The notes under the pieces were generated by a model. That model saw only the letters and a program-made list of their open reading frames with translations. It did no database searches and was not told the DNA's origin. Positions 1 to 24,014 of a stretch of DNA of 64,000 nucleotides are shown in pieces. The first letter of the stretch is position 1, and each line of letters begins with the position of its first letter. The translations under genes were made by a program, and so were the position numbers. Location of the stretch: positions 176,306 to 240,305 of the forward strand of contig JASANG010002360.1 of assembly GCA_030248215.1 (NCBI GenBank), given 5' to 3'. This stretch comes from Enoplolaimus lenunculus. Lineage: Eukaryota; Nematoda; Enoplea; Enoplida; Thoracostomopsidae.

Positions 1-351
1 GTCCAGGTTAGTTGTGTGGGTTGTTCACAAATTTGTATTTTTATTTTTTAACAGTGCTGGATTTGGCTTGTGGGTTAGCTTATAATGCTTAGCATTGTTG
101 AATTTGTTTTTTTTCACAATCGAATTCGACGGTTAATTTTTTCCGAATCCGAACTTTATTTGGCTCCATGAGTACAAGTATCTGAGTGAAAAATGCTGCA
201 AAATAGTTGAGTACCCTGAAGCATTTTGTTTACAACTTCAACTTTTATCCTTGTAATACTTTGGTTTTAACTGTGTAAAAACGTTTTTTTTTCTTTATTT
301 TGACATTTTTATTTCTATTGCAAACTGCTATTTAATCTAGTGCTATTTTAG
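1..351 (+). other. Intron upstream of the first visible USP32 exon
   Basis: This stretch has no supported coding exon. The first six bases are followed by a donor-like GTTAGT, so they may be the tail of the previous exon, but that is too short to confirm. The 3' end is a T-rich tract ending in an AG acceptor at 350-351. Confidence 0.4.
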
Positions 352-12695
<12,344 letters not shown>

Positions 12696-13904
12696 GCAAA
12701 ATATGACTGGATGATGCGTGACTTTTAAAACTGAAATATCATAAAATGGTCTGTTTTTGGAGTGCAAGGTACGCACACGGAGAACAGTGAGGTTTTCGTG
12801 GAACCTCACTCTGTCTGTTAGGACAATATATAACAATTATTGTTGCTTGGCGGTTCTGAGGATTGATTGAAATTTATGAAAAGAGCGTTCAGGTTTTTCG
12901 TACCGCACCCCATTTTATAAGTATAATAAGCGTTTGTGATTGCTGAAGTTTTAGTTCATATTTTGGTTTTAGCAAAAGTTATTCAACTGGAGAATCCACT
13001 ATGTAAAGGAATGTGTATTTCTCCTGAAAAAGGGTATTGTCAGTCGAAAAAGTAGTTTTTTGGTAATTGGTAGTACATAGCGTAAAATGTGAAATTACAT
13101 GGTTGTGTGGTTTTCTATGCGTTGATATCATTCATTCGTGCTGCAAAATAATTAACTTTATTATGTAAGTATTCTAGAATTTATATTATTGCAAAATTTG
13201 AAATTTTTAAGTCAATGGAATATATAATTTGTTTTTGAATGCTAAAATTAGAGTGTTGAGGTCCATGAAAATTTTGATGGGGGAGTTTTCTTGTGGAGCC
13301 AACTAAAACTATACATAAAAACCTTTGTATATAAGTCACAAAAGCGCATTTGACCTTTAATGCCCTCCGCTTGCTGTATCCATAATTGTACTGATACCGG
13401 AATCTTTTTAAAAAAACTGACGTTTAAGCTTAATAGTTGTAACATATAAGCGCTATCTACTGACTGGTTTTTAACCCGATTTGATGATTTTAGAATTAAC
13501 GTTTTGTTTGTTTTTTGTTTGAAAATATTAGCAAAAAATAACGTTTCTACTCCAGAGTTTATTTTAGTCGCTTATGTACAACATGTTGCCGGTGTAATCA
13601 TGACTGATATTGATAAATTTGTGTTACATTCATCTCTTAATTTTTTTATATCTTATTCTCGCTTGGTGACGTTTGAAAAATTGTTTACGTTTTAATTTTG
13701 TTGGGGCTTTGCAGAAAGTATTTAACAAGAATTCGATGTACCAAAACCGCTACGTGATTGGAGTTAGCAACATTGATTTGAGGGTTCGATATTCGCGACT
13801 ACCTGTATTGGTAGGCTTTACCCTTTCCCGTATAGAAGGCTATGAGCAACTATATGATTGCAAGCTGTGCGCGTTAAATAAAGTACACAATGAAATGTAA
13901 CACA
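12696..13904 (+). other. Downstream flank of USP32, probable 3'-UTR, no gene seen
   Basis: AT-rich sequence without a convincing reading frame. AATAAA at 13877-13882 is the first clear candidate poly(A) signal after the USP32 stop. The short reading frames here match nothing I recognise. Confidence 0.4.
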
Positions 13905-14080
13905 AAATCTACACAGGACGTGAGAGCTCCATTCGTGTCAAGATCAAGCTGATTATAACGACTGGTGATAGTAAACGTCTGCCATCCAAGAGATAGGAGT
14001 TCGAATCTTAGCTGGAAAATTGGTGTCTGATGAAATAAGACGATATTCATGCAGGAAAGACATAAATTAAGGTTTAAGTA
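13905..14080 (+). mobile_element. tRNA-derived SINE copy
   Basis: It begins with the head shared by other copies (CAAAATCTACACAGGACGTGAGAG), which runs into a tRNA-like region with a B box, GGAGTTCGAATCTTAG, and a tail GATATTCATGCAGGAAAGACATAA. Copies at 17,925, 37,040, 49,675 and (reversed) 21,270 share the order of head, tRNA-like part and ATATTCATxxxAGAAAGGGTT tail. Confidence 0.65.
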
Positions 14081-15765
14081 GGAAGTCATCTGTAATGCAT
14101 AAATTTGTCAATTTGTTTTTATCATCGGCGAACTTTAGCTAACTTAGCGCATGTCTATTTGATTAAAGTTTAACATTTTTAATAATATTTATATGAAAGA
14201 ATTGTAAACCAGAGTGCAACCCGAGGTCTGTATACTTTTAGCCCAGGCTAACATCTACATTCGGATAGAAAATAAATTCTGCCGATGTTTTTAGCTATTT
14301 TTGAAGAATTTTTTGTGGTTCTTTAGTTAGTTTCATAATTTTGTTTGCACTTTTGTGGTATTTTTGGCTTTCGGGAAGATATGGCCCGTGCAAAGATCGG
14401 TGGCGGGACGTTTTGCTGCGGAAATGCCATAGATTAAGTATAAGCTTCAGATATTTTTTACTCAGATGGATTTTGTTAAAATTAGCTATTCTGGCTTGAT
14501 TTACTTTCTCGTTTGCACCCTAGTGTTCACTGCTTACATTTGGCTCATAGAATTTATAACAGTGTTAATGTTTGTATGATAACGATTGTTCTATATTGCA
14601 AGTTGTTCTTTCTGTGCCATATCACTAATAAATTTTCATGTACGTGCTTGTCTTCGGATTCCTACCGTTAAAATAGCCTCGTTTTGAAGACAGCTTCTGC
14701 AAACCATACTGTCCCAACGGGCAACAAGGCTGCTGTAAGGTAGTTGGTATTCCGCAATGCCCAAACTACTGGGAACTGTAATACAAACAAGCAGCGCTGA
14801 ATTATTTACCGGTCATGTAAAACACATCTTGGAACAGTTACTGAACAGTCAGCAACTAAGAAATAGTTTCAGAATACAACGTTCAAGAAATTGTTCGTAT
14901 GCAGACATCGGCATGCGGCACCGTACAATTTTTGCGTCCGGCTCATAGAAGCACAGAGCTGTCTTTAAGCTTCATAAGGAAATCTTAAGTTTTAAAAACT
15001 GTCTCAACCGTTGAAGTAAAATCGCCGACAGGCACAACTCTGCCCCTGTTCTATACATTTCCACAAATTTGTGCCGTTGTGCCCTGATACCTACTGTTAT
15101 AGGCTTCAAATTACCAACATGGTGCAACCGGAATTCCGGTTAAGGTAGGAAAATCCGGTATTTTTCACTATCCGGTTCCGGTAAGAAATATGGTATTTTT
15201 TCACCGGAATTTTCCGGTATTTTCGGTATTGAGATTTATTGGCATATTATTCTAACTTATTTATCTAAAATTGTAAGAGTGTGTATTGCCAAAATTTTCA
15301 ATTTGTGCCATACTCCATAATCATATGTTTCCACCTCCTGCATTTGTTTCCGGATTTTGGCATTCTAAATGGTGTGTTTACAGCATTAAATGCAATAAAA
15401 CTACGCTTAAAAATGAATTTTTCGGAAACAAATATTTTTTATTTTCCGGTTCCGGTATGGTTTTAACTTTCCGGTTCCGGTATTTTATAATTCCGTTTGT
15501 ACCTGCAAATCAGCATACAAAAAATAAATGAGTCACTGCCCGAGCTCGGTGGCAATAACAGAATTAGCTGTGAATAACAGTTATGGTTTGTACCACAACT
15601 ATTAATTTTAGTTCAGCAAATGATGTATTTTTATTGTTGACGGCGTTGCATTTCGTGAATATTTCTTCGCCCATGCATGCATCATGTGCCGAAAATGTGG
15701 GCATCAAACGTTCGCTTTGGCTGTTATTGCCGGCAAATGTATCTCAGAGATGGGTTCGTAAATTG
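14081..15765. other. Convergent intergenic region with a CCGG-iterated repeat
   Basis: No gene was found between the 3' ends of USP32 and the UNC-93-like gene. From 15,118 to 15,490 there are many CCGGTATTT / CCGGTTCCGG motifs in both orientations, including near the two ends, as in the USP32 intron repeat. TTTATT at 15,630 is a plausible minus-strand poly(A) signal for the UNC-93-like gene. Confidence 0.45.
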
Positions 15766-18700
15766 TTAATGCGGTTGTAATGTCATTTCCGGTTTAATTC
15801 GAATTTGAAATTGGTTATTGAATTCTTTAGAGACGCGGATTTCCAATAAACCATACGGGATCAGCGACGTGAACAAAAGCGTTGCAATTGAGTAAATTTT
15901 ATATTCAGTACACGAAAATGGGCATAATCCGAAACTTATTGCTGCCCCAAATGGTAGTGCCATGTAGTAAAGGGTGTATGCGATTTCCCATTGTTCAGGA
16001 AAACATTTGTATATCATAGCTGAAAAAGATCAATTTGTCAAAATTGGTAATAGTTTGAGTCCTTAAATGGATAGCGTACAATATTATTAGTATATTACGA
16101 GTGGGGTACCGTCTGGAGAGGCGAAATAAATAACAGTTTACCATCCTCTTACACGGGTCACTGCAGTAGATTTAGGTATACTGTAGTGACCCGAATAAGA
16201 AGGGGCAATAACAGGGAGGTCCCCATTTTGTGTCCCAATCAATAGGAATGCGCTTCTGTTTACATATGCACAGGCAGATATATTTACGTAGGTATATATA
16301 ATATATATACATATATATACACATATATATACACACATATATATGTATATATGCGTAGATATATGTATATATATGTGTATATATATGTATATATGTGTAT
16401 ATTATATATATACGCACACACACATATATATACATATATCTGTCCTAAGTGTCCCATCTGTCCCATCTGTCACAACTGTCCCATCTGTCCCATTTCTCCC
16501 AACTGTCCCATTTGACCTATCTGTCCCAAGTGTCCCATCTGTCCTAACTGTCCCAATTGCCCCATCTGTCCCAACTGTCCCATCCGTCTCAACTGTCCCA
16601 TCTGCCCCAAATGTCCCAACTGTCCCATCTGTCCCAACTGCCCCATCTGTCCCAACTGTTCCAACTGTCCCATCTGTACCAACTGTCCCAACTGCCCCAT
16701 CTGTCCCAAGTGTTCGAACTGTCCCATCTGTCCCAGCTGTCCCACTGTCTCATCTGTCCCAACTGTCTCATCTGTCCCAACTGTCCCGCTTTCCCAATTA
16801 TATTTTTGGAATGTACTCCTGGTACATTGCTGTCCCGGGAAAATAGGACGGGTACTCCTGGTACATTTCTGTCCCGGGAAAATGGGACGGCCTTTAAAGT
16901 AACATTGGCCCAAACAACAATCAAATTTATGTAAGGAATAATATAGTTTACAAATTTACAAACATGTTACTGATAGATACTTCCTGTTCCAATCTGTGCG
17001 TGTTTGCACTATTATTTCGAGGGCCATAACTTCTGAACCGTTGGTCATGCAGCCATAAAAATGATACCATTAAATTCACCTCGTCTAGTTCTATAGGATG
17101 GACCACTTTAATCAAAATGCTAGGGGTCCAGATTCAGTACCTCCGCCTCGGGTCTCTACAGTAGTATTCTTTATGCTTTCACTTAGGGTATGAAGAATAA
17201 CAATAATGTGGATTGGAAGTAAACAAATACCAATCCTAAATAAGAAAGGGTGAGGGTAATAAGAGGAGGTTCCATTCGGAGTCCCATCAATAGGAGTCTG
17301 CGTCCCTAATTAGAGTATGTAAGCGGCTAAAGCCATATGTCCATAGACTATAACAGGGACCAAAGCATACGAGTACACTGGACTACGGAAATATGTAACA
17401 GAAACCCAGATAAGCCATATAAACTTTTTTAAATTCAGATGGATTAACGGACATTGCAATCAATAAAAATGCTTCTTAGCAGTTCAGTTCTGTGCAAAAA
17501 TAGAATATAAAAATAACGATGTTGGGTCGATCTGACTTTACATGGGGTGAATTAAAAATGAATAACTGTCCGTAACCGAATAACAGGGGAAACCCTCTGG
17601 GGAGACAAAGTAGCACTAAAATGGCGTTCGGTTTCTCGATCGTTTCGCTCGTGTGTTTTTAGCGTTATATTTCTCTTCTCGCTTGAGATCTGAGACTCGG
17701 TCTCGGCAAGTCTCGCGTTAGAAATAGTTTATTTCGAAAATTTTATTTTTTTCGGTGATGACCAAAAATTGACCGAGACCGAGGCTTTTCTTGGCCGGTT
17801 TCGGTTGTCAGGTCTCGGTCTCTGTTTATAACCGCGACCGCCATCTCTGACTATGAGCAACTGCATACAAATAATAAACGAACAATACATAGACTTTGAG
17901 CAGTGTTAAACAATTCTAACATATATGCGCAGTGCAAAATCTTCACAAGAAGTGAGAGCCTCCTCGGGCTCGAGCGTCAAGCTTTTAAGCACAATGGTCA
18001 TACGCCTCCCACCCATGCGACTAGGGATCAAATCTTACCTTGAAATTACATCTCGTATGCAATTGAAAATATTCATATAAGAAAGGGTTAAGTATACATA
18101 CTTATTGTGAGCGTTTTGGAAATTGCTTGCGCCATTGACCATGAAGCGGCAATAACAAAGAGAACCGGCCTATCATACTCGACTGGACGCCAGATCCACA
18201 TCACTACTAGGGAACCAACGTTGAATAGTAATCCTGTGACAGTGTAAAATCATTGGTTTTAGATACTATTGCAAGAAAGTGTCATCAAAATGCTGGAATA
18301 TCTCATGAATTAGGCTTAGTTTTAGGACAGGTCTTTAAAATCCTGTTGTATTTACAGGACCGTAGCCAGATTTTCACGCTGGGAAACGCCAAACAAGTTT
18401 ATGGAAGGTACTCGGTGTCTTCTCGGCGTATAAGTGAGGCTAAAACTTTTCTATGGGAAAGCATACACTTTAAGTTGTACTGATTTTAAAATTACATCCT
18501 TTTTATTAACCTAATCTATAGTTTATTTGTTCTGAGAATCTGGTTTGGTACATAAATATGAATGTGCCGATTAATCGGCATCGGTAATATCAAGAGCGGA
18601 TGATCCCTTAATCAAGAGTATGCAAAACGCCTTGTTTTCATGGAACTAAATCTACCAGCACTCGTTGCGTTTTGGTCCTACCCACCTCATTTGGGGTGGG

Positions 18701-21700
18701 GGATCAATTTTACGTTCATTTTACACGTGTATCCGACAGCCAACACCGAAAATATAATCGGACAACATTTTAGTATACACAGTAGCACATGAATTTCAAC
18801 ATCGATGGAGATTTTGACCCCCTCCCCAAATACGGGGAGTAAGCCAAAAATGCAACGCGCGCTGGGTACATTTTTTTCTACATAGAATGTACCCAGTTGC
18901 ATACTCTTGTTAAAGGGTATCATGCACTCTTGGTAGTATATATAATGGCAGTTTTCGTGAGTATCGTCGTCGGCAGTGCGAAAAACTTGCCGATTCTTTG
19001 CCGATACTTTTTGCACATAACAGCGGGTTCAAATGCCACCAATTTCACTTGTTGGCAAATATCAATGCGTCTGGTCAGGAAAACTGTTATCTCTCCCGTT
19101 TTGTTTGAATGAATTTATTGAAATGAACCGTTCTCGTAAAATTACAATATTTTGTCTTTTATGGTTGTTTAGGGTTTAAGTCTTCGCATTTATAATGATG
19201 TAATGTTGTGTCCTATCTGTTTTTAGCATCGCGTATCGAAATTGGAATCGGCATCGGTATCGGCATATTTTTAGAACAAAAATCGGCATCGGTATCTGCA
19301 AAATTTGTGGTGTCGGCACATGTGTAGTGCAAAATTTGCAATATTTTCACCTGATAAGCCCACTGTTAACCGACTAATATGAATCAGAACAGTACCAAGT
19401 GACATGTGAATTAGTGCGTTGACACAAAAGTAGCCAAAGAGCACGTAACCAATTATCGACTGTTGACTTGTGCAGCGAACGTAAGCCTGAAACAAAACAC
19501 TATATCTCCATTTTCAGTCCCAATCAATAAGGGTCTGTATTCCTAATTACGGTCCGTTATTGGATAGAGTCCATAAGTCCTAATTAGGGCGCATAAAGGG
19601 GACCAAACTAGAAGATTGGCCTAGACTACACAAATAAGTACCACTCGCCAATTCGCATTAAACGTTATTAAATCCAGAAAAAAATTTAACGGACTTGGCA
19701 ATCAACAATACGGACTCATATTAATTGGGACTCAAAATGTGGACCTCCCTCTTATTTGGGTCACTACAGTATGGGTCAAAAATAAGTTTATTACCTGTGA
19801 AATTTTGTCCCCCCCATTTTGAGATCCTGGATCCGCCACTGACAAGACAACTGACCAATGTCCAATGACTTTAGCAGTCTCGCAATATTTTGGTAAATAT
19901 GAAAGGTGTAAAACTAGTTCCATACGCAACTATAATCAAGATTTTCAATGCTGGACAGACTGCAAACAGCAATGCAAGTTTCTGCATCGCCCTGGTCTTT
20001 TCTGTTATCCCCCAGCCTGCGTTTGTCCAAAAATGGTATTATTTTGAAAATTTTTGCATATTTGTGCTTCTCATAACCTCCTCTGATTTTTGAACGCCTA
20101 AATTTGAATTTTTGAAAAATCGATTTTTTAAGGTTCCATTCAAGGTTCCCCTTTGGACCCAAAATTTTTTTACCCGAAACAGTGGTGTTACTGTTTTCAC
20201 AATCAAACGAATGGTTAACGAGATGTTGACAAATAACTGATTTGGCGCGCTGCCAACGATTTGGGATGGCGCCAAAATCGAATTTTTCAAAATTCAAATT
20301 TAGGCATGGAATGATCAGGGGAGGTATGAGAAGCACAAATATACAAAATTTTTTAAAATCGAGCCATTTTTGGGCAAACGCGGGATGGGGGCAAACGGAA
20401 AAGACCCTAAATTTCACGTGAGATGAGACAAAGACAATTTTACAGGCTGTAGAATAACACATTCTAGATTTTAGAGCTTAGAATAAATTTCTCTTGCGTT
20501 TGCATCGCATGTCACCTTCATAACATCGCATGAAAAAAATCCTTCGCTGCATCCAATATACACCACCAACGGTAATATGGATAACATTCTTTGATCACGA
20601 AACACTCTGAACAAAGTTCCACAATGTCCAGCGCTGGTATATTTTGTATTTGGTCTGGCCCGTTTGCGAATGCTGGAGCCCTCGCCAGCAACAGATTTTC
20701 CCACTATCCCGCAAGGTTGTCGACAAATTGAAACATTGAGACGATCGAGTAGACAGAAGACGAGACATGGCGCAACAGCGACCAAACCGGCGTAGACTGT
20801 TAACGTGTATACTGGCAAAATACGTGACATCGATTCTGGTGTCAATTCAAACAACGAATTTGATTGATTTAATGATGACGATGACGTTATATCGACCGTG
20901 GGAATATCGGTAACTGTGGGAAAATTTTCGAGTGTGTGAATATTTTTTGAATTGATTGGATGCATGGGAAACTTGGTGTCGACAATGTAGTGACAATACC
21001 AACACCCGCATGGGAGTTCCATTGCTTCGATTGGTGATAACGACGGTAGATAGTAATCGCTTGGCGGCAGCGTTCGAGTTTCAATGAACCCGGAAACGTT
21101 GAGTTTCATCACTTGAGAAAGTGTTTGCGCTGCGCGTTGATTTTCAATAGTGTTGAACGATGCTGCCGCAACTAAGTTGCCGAACATTGCACCGAGAGAA
21201 ATTAATGAGCTGAAAGCATCAATTTTCGATAAAACTATTCTTCAAGATAAAATCAGTCTACGCCTTAGGACTCGAGTCAAAAATAAAATGCAATTTATTA
21301 ACGGTTTCTCTCATGGATATTTTCTATTTCATCAGAAATCAAATTACAAGCTATAGGATTTGAACTCGGGACTCTCTGGTGAGTGATGTTTACCATTACC
21401 ATTCAACTGGATTAAAAGCTTGGACTGTTGAGACCAGTACCTGAAAATTTCTTGTATTTTAAACGTTTTTGCGTTTTAAATATTATACTTTAAAGATAGG
21501 GTTTCAATCGCTAGTATACCAAAAGCTACTTTGACGCATACGTAGCAAGCAATCCTAAACATTTTCTAGCGCTTGTCGAAAACAAATTCAGAATCGATAT
21601 AAACGCGTTTTCCATAATACTAAAAGTGTTTTGTATTTTTGACGCAATTGCTTTACTTGAAAATGGTCAAAAATCTTTCGATCATTTGTTCTTGTGTTTT

Positions 21701-22216
21701 GTACGAAAAATACGCAAATTGCGCTGCTAAATTGTTCAACAACGCAATCGCTGAAGCCGCAAGCGGCGCTTGCAACATGCCGACTACAGTTGCAATTGGA
21801 AGTATAGTAAAATGATTATATACTGCTATAGCGCCGATTAGAAGCAAATATGGTAGCGAACAGCTTCCCAAGGTTGACTTATAGCTAAACCGGCGTGCGA
21901 ACAACGTTCCATAAAATCCTGACAGAGTTGCCGCTGAATAGCAACAGACCAGGGCCAGTACACCAGAAGGGCCATTAGAGGCGGCCTGTCCCTGAGCACT
22001 TTTTAGCCTTCCGTTGTGGTCATTTAATCGTAACGGAAATGAAACACCCATTGTCGCGAGGGGCAGAAAAGATTTCAGCGGCGAAAACATTGCTTCACTG
22101 AGTCCAAACGCGAGTCCGATGACAATGACATTTTTGACGATTTTTATTTTCGGAGCTATGGATCGCATCCCGGCACTTGAACGGTACAGCTGTTCACGCA
22201 GGTATATTCGTCGCAT
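15766..22216 (-). CDS. UNC-93-like multi-pass membrane protein, five exons, complete
   Basis: Member of the UNC-93 family, part of the major facilitator fold. C. elegans UNC-93 is a regulatory subunit of a two-pore potassium channel, and mammalian UNC93B1 escorts Toll-like receptors; which role applies here is unknown. Exons on the minus strand: 22216-21657, 21209-20516, 19486-19351, 18233-18102, 16019-15766. All are GT-AG, and the phases add up to 591 codons. Family-like segments: [20 protein letters not shown] (first membrane helix), [68 protein letters not shown] and [20 protein letters not shown]. They follow the UNC93A order closely. The start is the ATG at 22214-22216. A Ser/Thr-rich loop in exon 2, with a CGCWYC pair, is about twice as long as in human UNC93A. 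Confidence 0.85.
16105..16255. repeat. Fragments of the TA-flanked GACCCGAATAAGAG MITE
   Basis: Two partial ends lie close together: a terminal TACTGTAGTGACCCGAATAA followed by CCCCATTTTGTGTCCCAATC, and an opposite end reading CTCTTACACGGGTCACTGCA. They match the full-length copies at 42,532 and 49,870. They lie in the last intron of the UNC-93-like gene. Confidence 0.6.
16270..16440. repeat. ATAT/GTAT microsatellite
   Basis: Interrupted runs of TATATAC, ATATGTAT and ACACACAT. All reading frames across it translate into low-complexity Tyr/Ile/Cys strings and are not genes. Confidence 0.9.
16442..16797. repeat. 9-bp minisatellite, CTGTCCCAA/T, about 39 units
   Basis: Tandem units of CTGTCCCAA or CTGTCCCAT with scattered substitutions and rare length changes. 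The 9-bp period keeps frames open on both strands and yields apparent Val-Pro-Ser or Gly-Gln-Leu repeat proteins. These are by-products of the repeat inside an intron. Confidence 0.9.
16799..16890. repeat. Two-copy 43-bp repeat with internal palindromes
   Basis: Two adjacent units contain GTACTCCTGGTAC and GTCCCGGGAAAAT followed by GGACGG. Each carries two short palindromes. It lies directly after the minisatellite. Confidence 0.7.
17160..17625. repeat. Degenerate copy of the GACCCGAATAAGAG MITE
   Basis: Recognisable internal blocks occur in the same order as in the 42,532 copy: GGTAATAAGAGGAGGTTCCA, CAATAGGAGTCTGCGTCCCT, GTAAGCGG, then TCCGTAACCGAATAACAGGG and CCCTCTGGGGAGAC. The ends are eroded, so this is an older insertion. 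It lies in the last UNC-93-like intron. Confidence 0.55.
17925..18098 (+). mobile_element. tRNA-derived SINE next to a UNC-93-like splice donor
   Basis: Shares the head CACAAGAAGTGAGAGCCTCC, CTCGGGCTCGAGCGTCAAGC, a decayed tRNA-like part and the tail AATATTCATATAAGAAAGGG with the 49,675 copy. Its tail ends within a few bases of the minus-strand splice donor at 18,100-18,101. The A and B boxes are weaker than in the 49,675 copy. Confidence 0.65.
18611..18915. mobile_element. Short inverted-repeat element in an UNC-93-like intron
   Basis: The ends CAAGAGTATGCAA and TTGCATACTCTTG form a terminal inverted repeat. Inner matching blocks are CCTCATTTGGGGTGGGGG and its near-complement CCCCCTCCCCAAATACGGGG. 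No coding capacity. Family not assigned. Confidence 0.55.
19500..19775. repeat. Degenerate GACCCGAATAAGAG MITE copy
   Basis: Contains TCAGTCCCAATCAATAAGGG and TCCTAATTAGGGCGCATAAA, and ends CCTCCCTCTTATTTGGGTCA-CTACAGTA. It lies in the second intron of the UNC-93-like gene, immediately upstream of the third exon. Confidence 0.55.
19992..20413. mobile_element. MITE with roughly 140-bp inverted arms
   Basis: The left arm runs from GGTCTTTTCTGTTATCCCCC; the right arm ends GGATGGGGGCAAACGGAAAAGACC. Inner parts also pair (GAATTTTTGAAAAATCGA against CGAATTTTTCAAAATTC). Reading frames over the arms are mirror images of one another and are not genes. It lies in the second UNC-93-like intron. Confidence 0.65.
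21270..21430 (-). mobile_element. tRNA-derived SINE copy, reversed
   Basis: Read on the minus strand it has the B box CGAGTTCAAATCCTATAG and the family tail ending GAAATAGAAAATATCCATG followed by AGAGAAACCGTT. It lies in the first intron of the UNC-93-like gene. Confidence 0.55.
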
Positions 22217-23125
22217 CGTATTTTTTAGGGTGGAATAAAACTTTAGTTCGAGATTTCTAACAGAATTTATAAGATAAATTATTAATTATTAAATTTGAAC
22301 ATTGTTCATTCATTTTTCGAACCAACCCCAGTCATCGAGTCGTTATGAAGGGGTGCGAGCCAATTCACAGAGGAAACAAGGAATAGATTGTCTGAACATG
22401 TAATTGCTTTAATGCAATCGAACAATCGTCATGAAGAAGAGACCAAAACGTGCTGTCGACTGAAGTGCCCAGCTGAACTCCATAGTTGCGAACGGTTTTA
22501 CAATAGACAATTTGAATTGTCTATAATAGAACACTTCAAACTTTAATTTTATATGATCGACTCGGAGCAATCAATATACAAATTTTTTTCATTGAACGGG
22601 CATAATCTTTATAAAAAAAGCAATCCTAAAATCTTCTTTAATTTTAAACCTCTCATATTTAAGCTGTGTTCAAAATAAAACATATATACCAGTCCTTCGT
22701 ATTAGCTCAAGTTACTTCAAACCAGAAACCCTAGCGGTATCGCGTCTACTTCAACTGTGTCGGCTTATTTCGCGTATTGATTTGCTCGACTCAACCTGTT
22801 ACGTCAAGCCCTCTCTCTTCACGCTCAAAGTAGACAAACAAGCGCAAAAAACCCCTCTCACGATATACAAACCCATACCAAAATAAAATGTAAACCTAAT
22901 AAAGCCACTGTATCCCGTGTGTATATATAATACAGACAGATGAACAATCTATACGGTCTTGGCTCGAAAATAACAAAAAGCCTATTTTTGATTAAGCTGG
23001 CACACTTCACTGACTGTGTGTATACTTGATGCTTCATGGCAATCTTCTAGTGCTTTTCTATCCTTAAACACAATGTATGTATATATTATATAATATATAT
23101 AGGATGTGTCAAATTTGAAAACTGC
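22217..23125. other. Upstream flank of the UNC-93-like gene, no gene seen
   Basis: AT-rich sequence with no supported exon, presumably the 5' flank and promoter side of the minus-strand gene. A TATATAT tract lies near 23,080-23,100. I see no conserved regulatory motif. Confidence 0.4.
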
Positions 23126-24014
23126 TACTGTAGTGACCTGAATAAGAGGGGGGCGGATATTTATTTGGCCTCTCCAGAGGGTACCCCCTTGTTATTCGGT
23201 TACGGACTGTTATATATTTTTAACCCGCCCTCCTCCACCACCCTTCGTTACTGATATATATTCGGTATTGCAACTATCCGTTGAATTAGACATTTGTTTC
23301 TCTTGTGTCAATAGCTTGAGCGATAATGCAAGATTATACTTAGGAATGTACTTTCAAAATTTAAGTAATCTTTAAAGTTTCGAACTCAAGTTTATTTGGT
23401 CCTGGAGTCATTTATGCGCTACAATTAGGGATAACTGACATTTATGGACTCTAATTAAGATTTAGGGACTCTATCCGCTTACTGTAGTGACCCAGATAAG
23501 AGGGGGGACTGATATTTATTTGGCCTCTCCAGAGGGCACCTCCCTTGTTGTTCGGTTACGGACTGTTATTTATTTTTAACCCACGCTCCGCCGCCCTTCG
23601 TTACTGATATATATCCGGTATTGCAATTATCCGTTGAGTTAAACAATTATTTGTCTTGTGTCAATAGCTTGAGCGATAATACAAGGTTATATATACTTAG
23701 GAATGTATTTTCAAAATTTAAGTACGCTTTAAAGTTTCGAACTCAAATTACTTGGTCCTGCAGTCATTTATGCGCTACAATTAGGGTTAATTGACATTTA
23801 TGGACTTTAATTAAGGTTTAAGGACTCTATCCGCTTACGGACTCTTATTAGGGATACGGATTGCAGTTGATTCGGACTCAAAATAGGGACCACCCTCTTA
23901 TTACCCCTTTCCCTCTTACTCGGGTCAATACAGTACGGACTCTTATTAGGGATACGGACTCCTATTGATTGGGACTCAAAATGGGGACTCCCTCTTATTC
24001 GGGTCAATACAGTA
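23126..24014 (-). mobile_element. TA-flanked MITE, outer copy split by a second copy
   Basis: The outer element runs from TACTGTAGTGACC at 23,126 to GGGTCAATACAGTA at 24,014, in the orientation opposite to the 42,532 copy. A second, near full-length copy (23,480-23,935) interrupts it. Outer sequence stops at CTATCCGCTTA and resumes at TACGGACTCTTATTAGGG. About 433 bp belong to the outer copy. Confidence 0.8.
23480..23935 (-). mobile_element. TA-flanked MITE, inner nested copy
   Basis: About 456 bp from TACTGTAGTGACCCAGATAA to TCGGGTCAATACAGTA, inserted in the same orientation into an older copy of its own family. The TA dinucleotide is present on both sides, as expected of TA-target transposons such as Tc1/mariner. 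No transposase is encoded. Confidence 0.8.

Noticed and set aside
1-6. Last six bases of an upstream USP32 exon
   Set aside because: GTCCAG before GTTAGT is donor-like, but six bases cannot establish an exon; kept only as a remark.
13673-13900. 75-residue plus-strand frame after USP32
   Set aside because: Lies in the probable 3'-UTR, has no family match that I can see, and ends at a candidate poly(A) signal.
16442-16797. CRISPR-like array
   Set aside because: The repeats are contiguous 9-bp units without spacers in an animal genome.
16172-16934. Long open frames giving Val-Pro-Ser or Gly-Gln-Leu repeat proteins
   Set aside because: They are produced by the 9-bp minisatellite and the AT microsatellite, are open on both strands, and lie in an intron of the UNC-93-like gene.
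19914-20462. 182-residue minus-strand frame in a UNC-93-like intron
   Set aside because: It runs across both arms of an inverted-repeat element and contains mirrored segments; it is repeat-derived.
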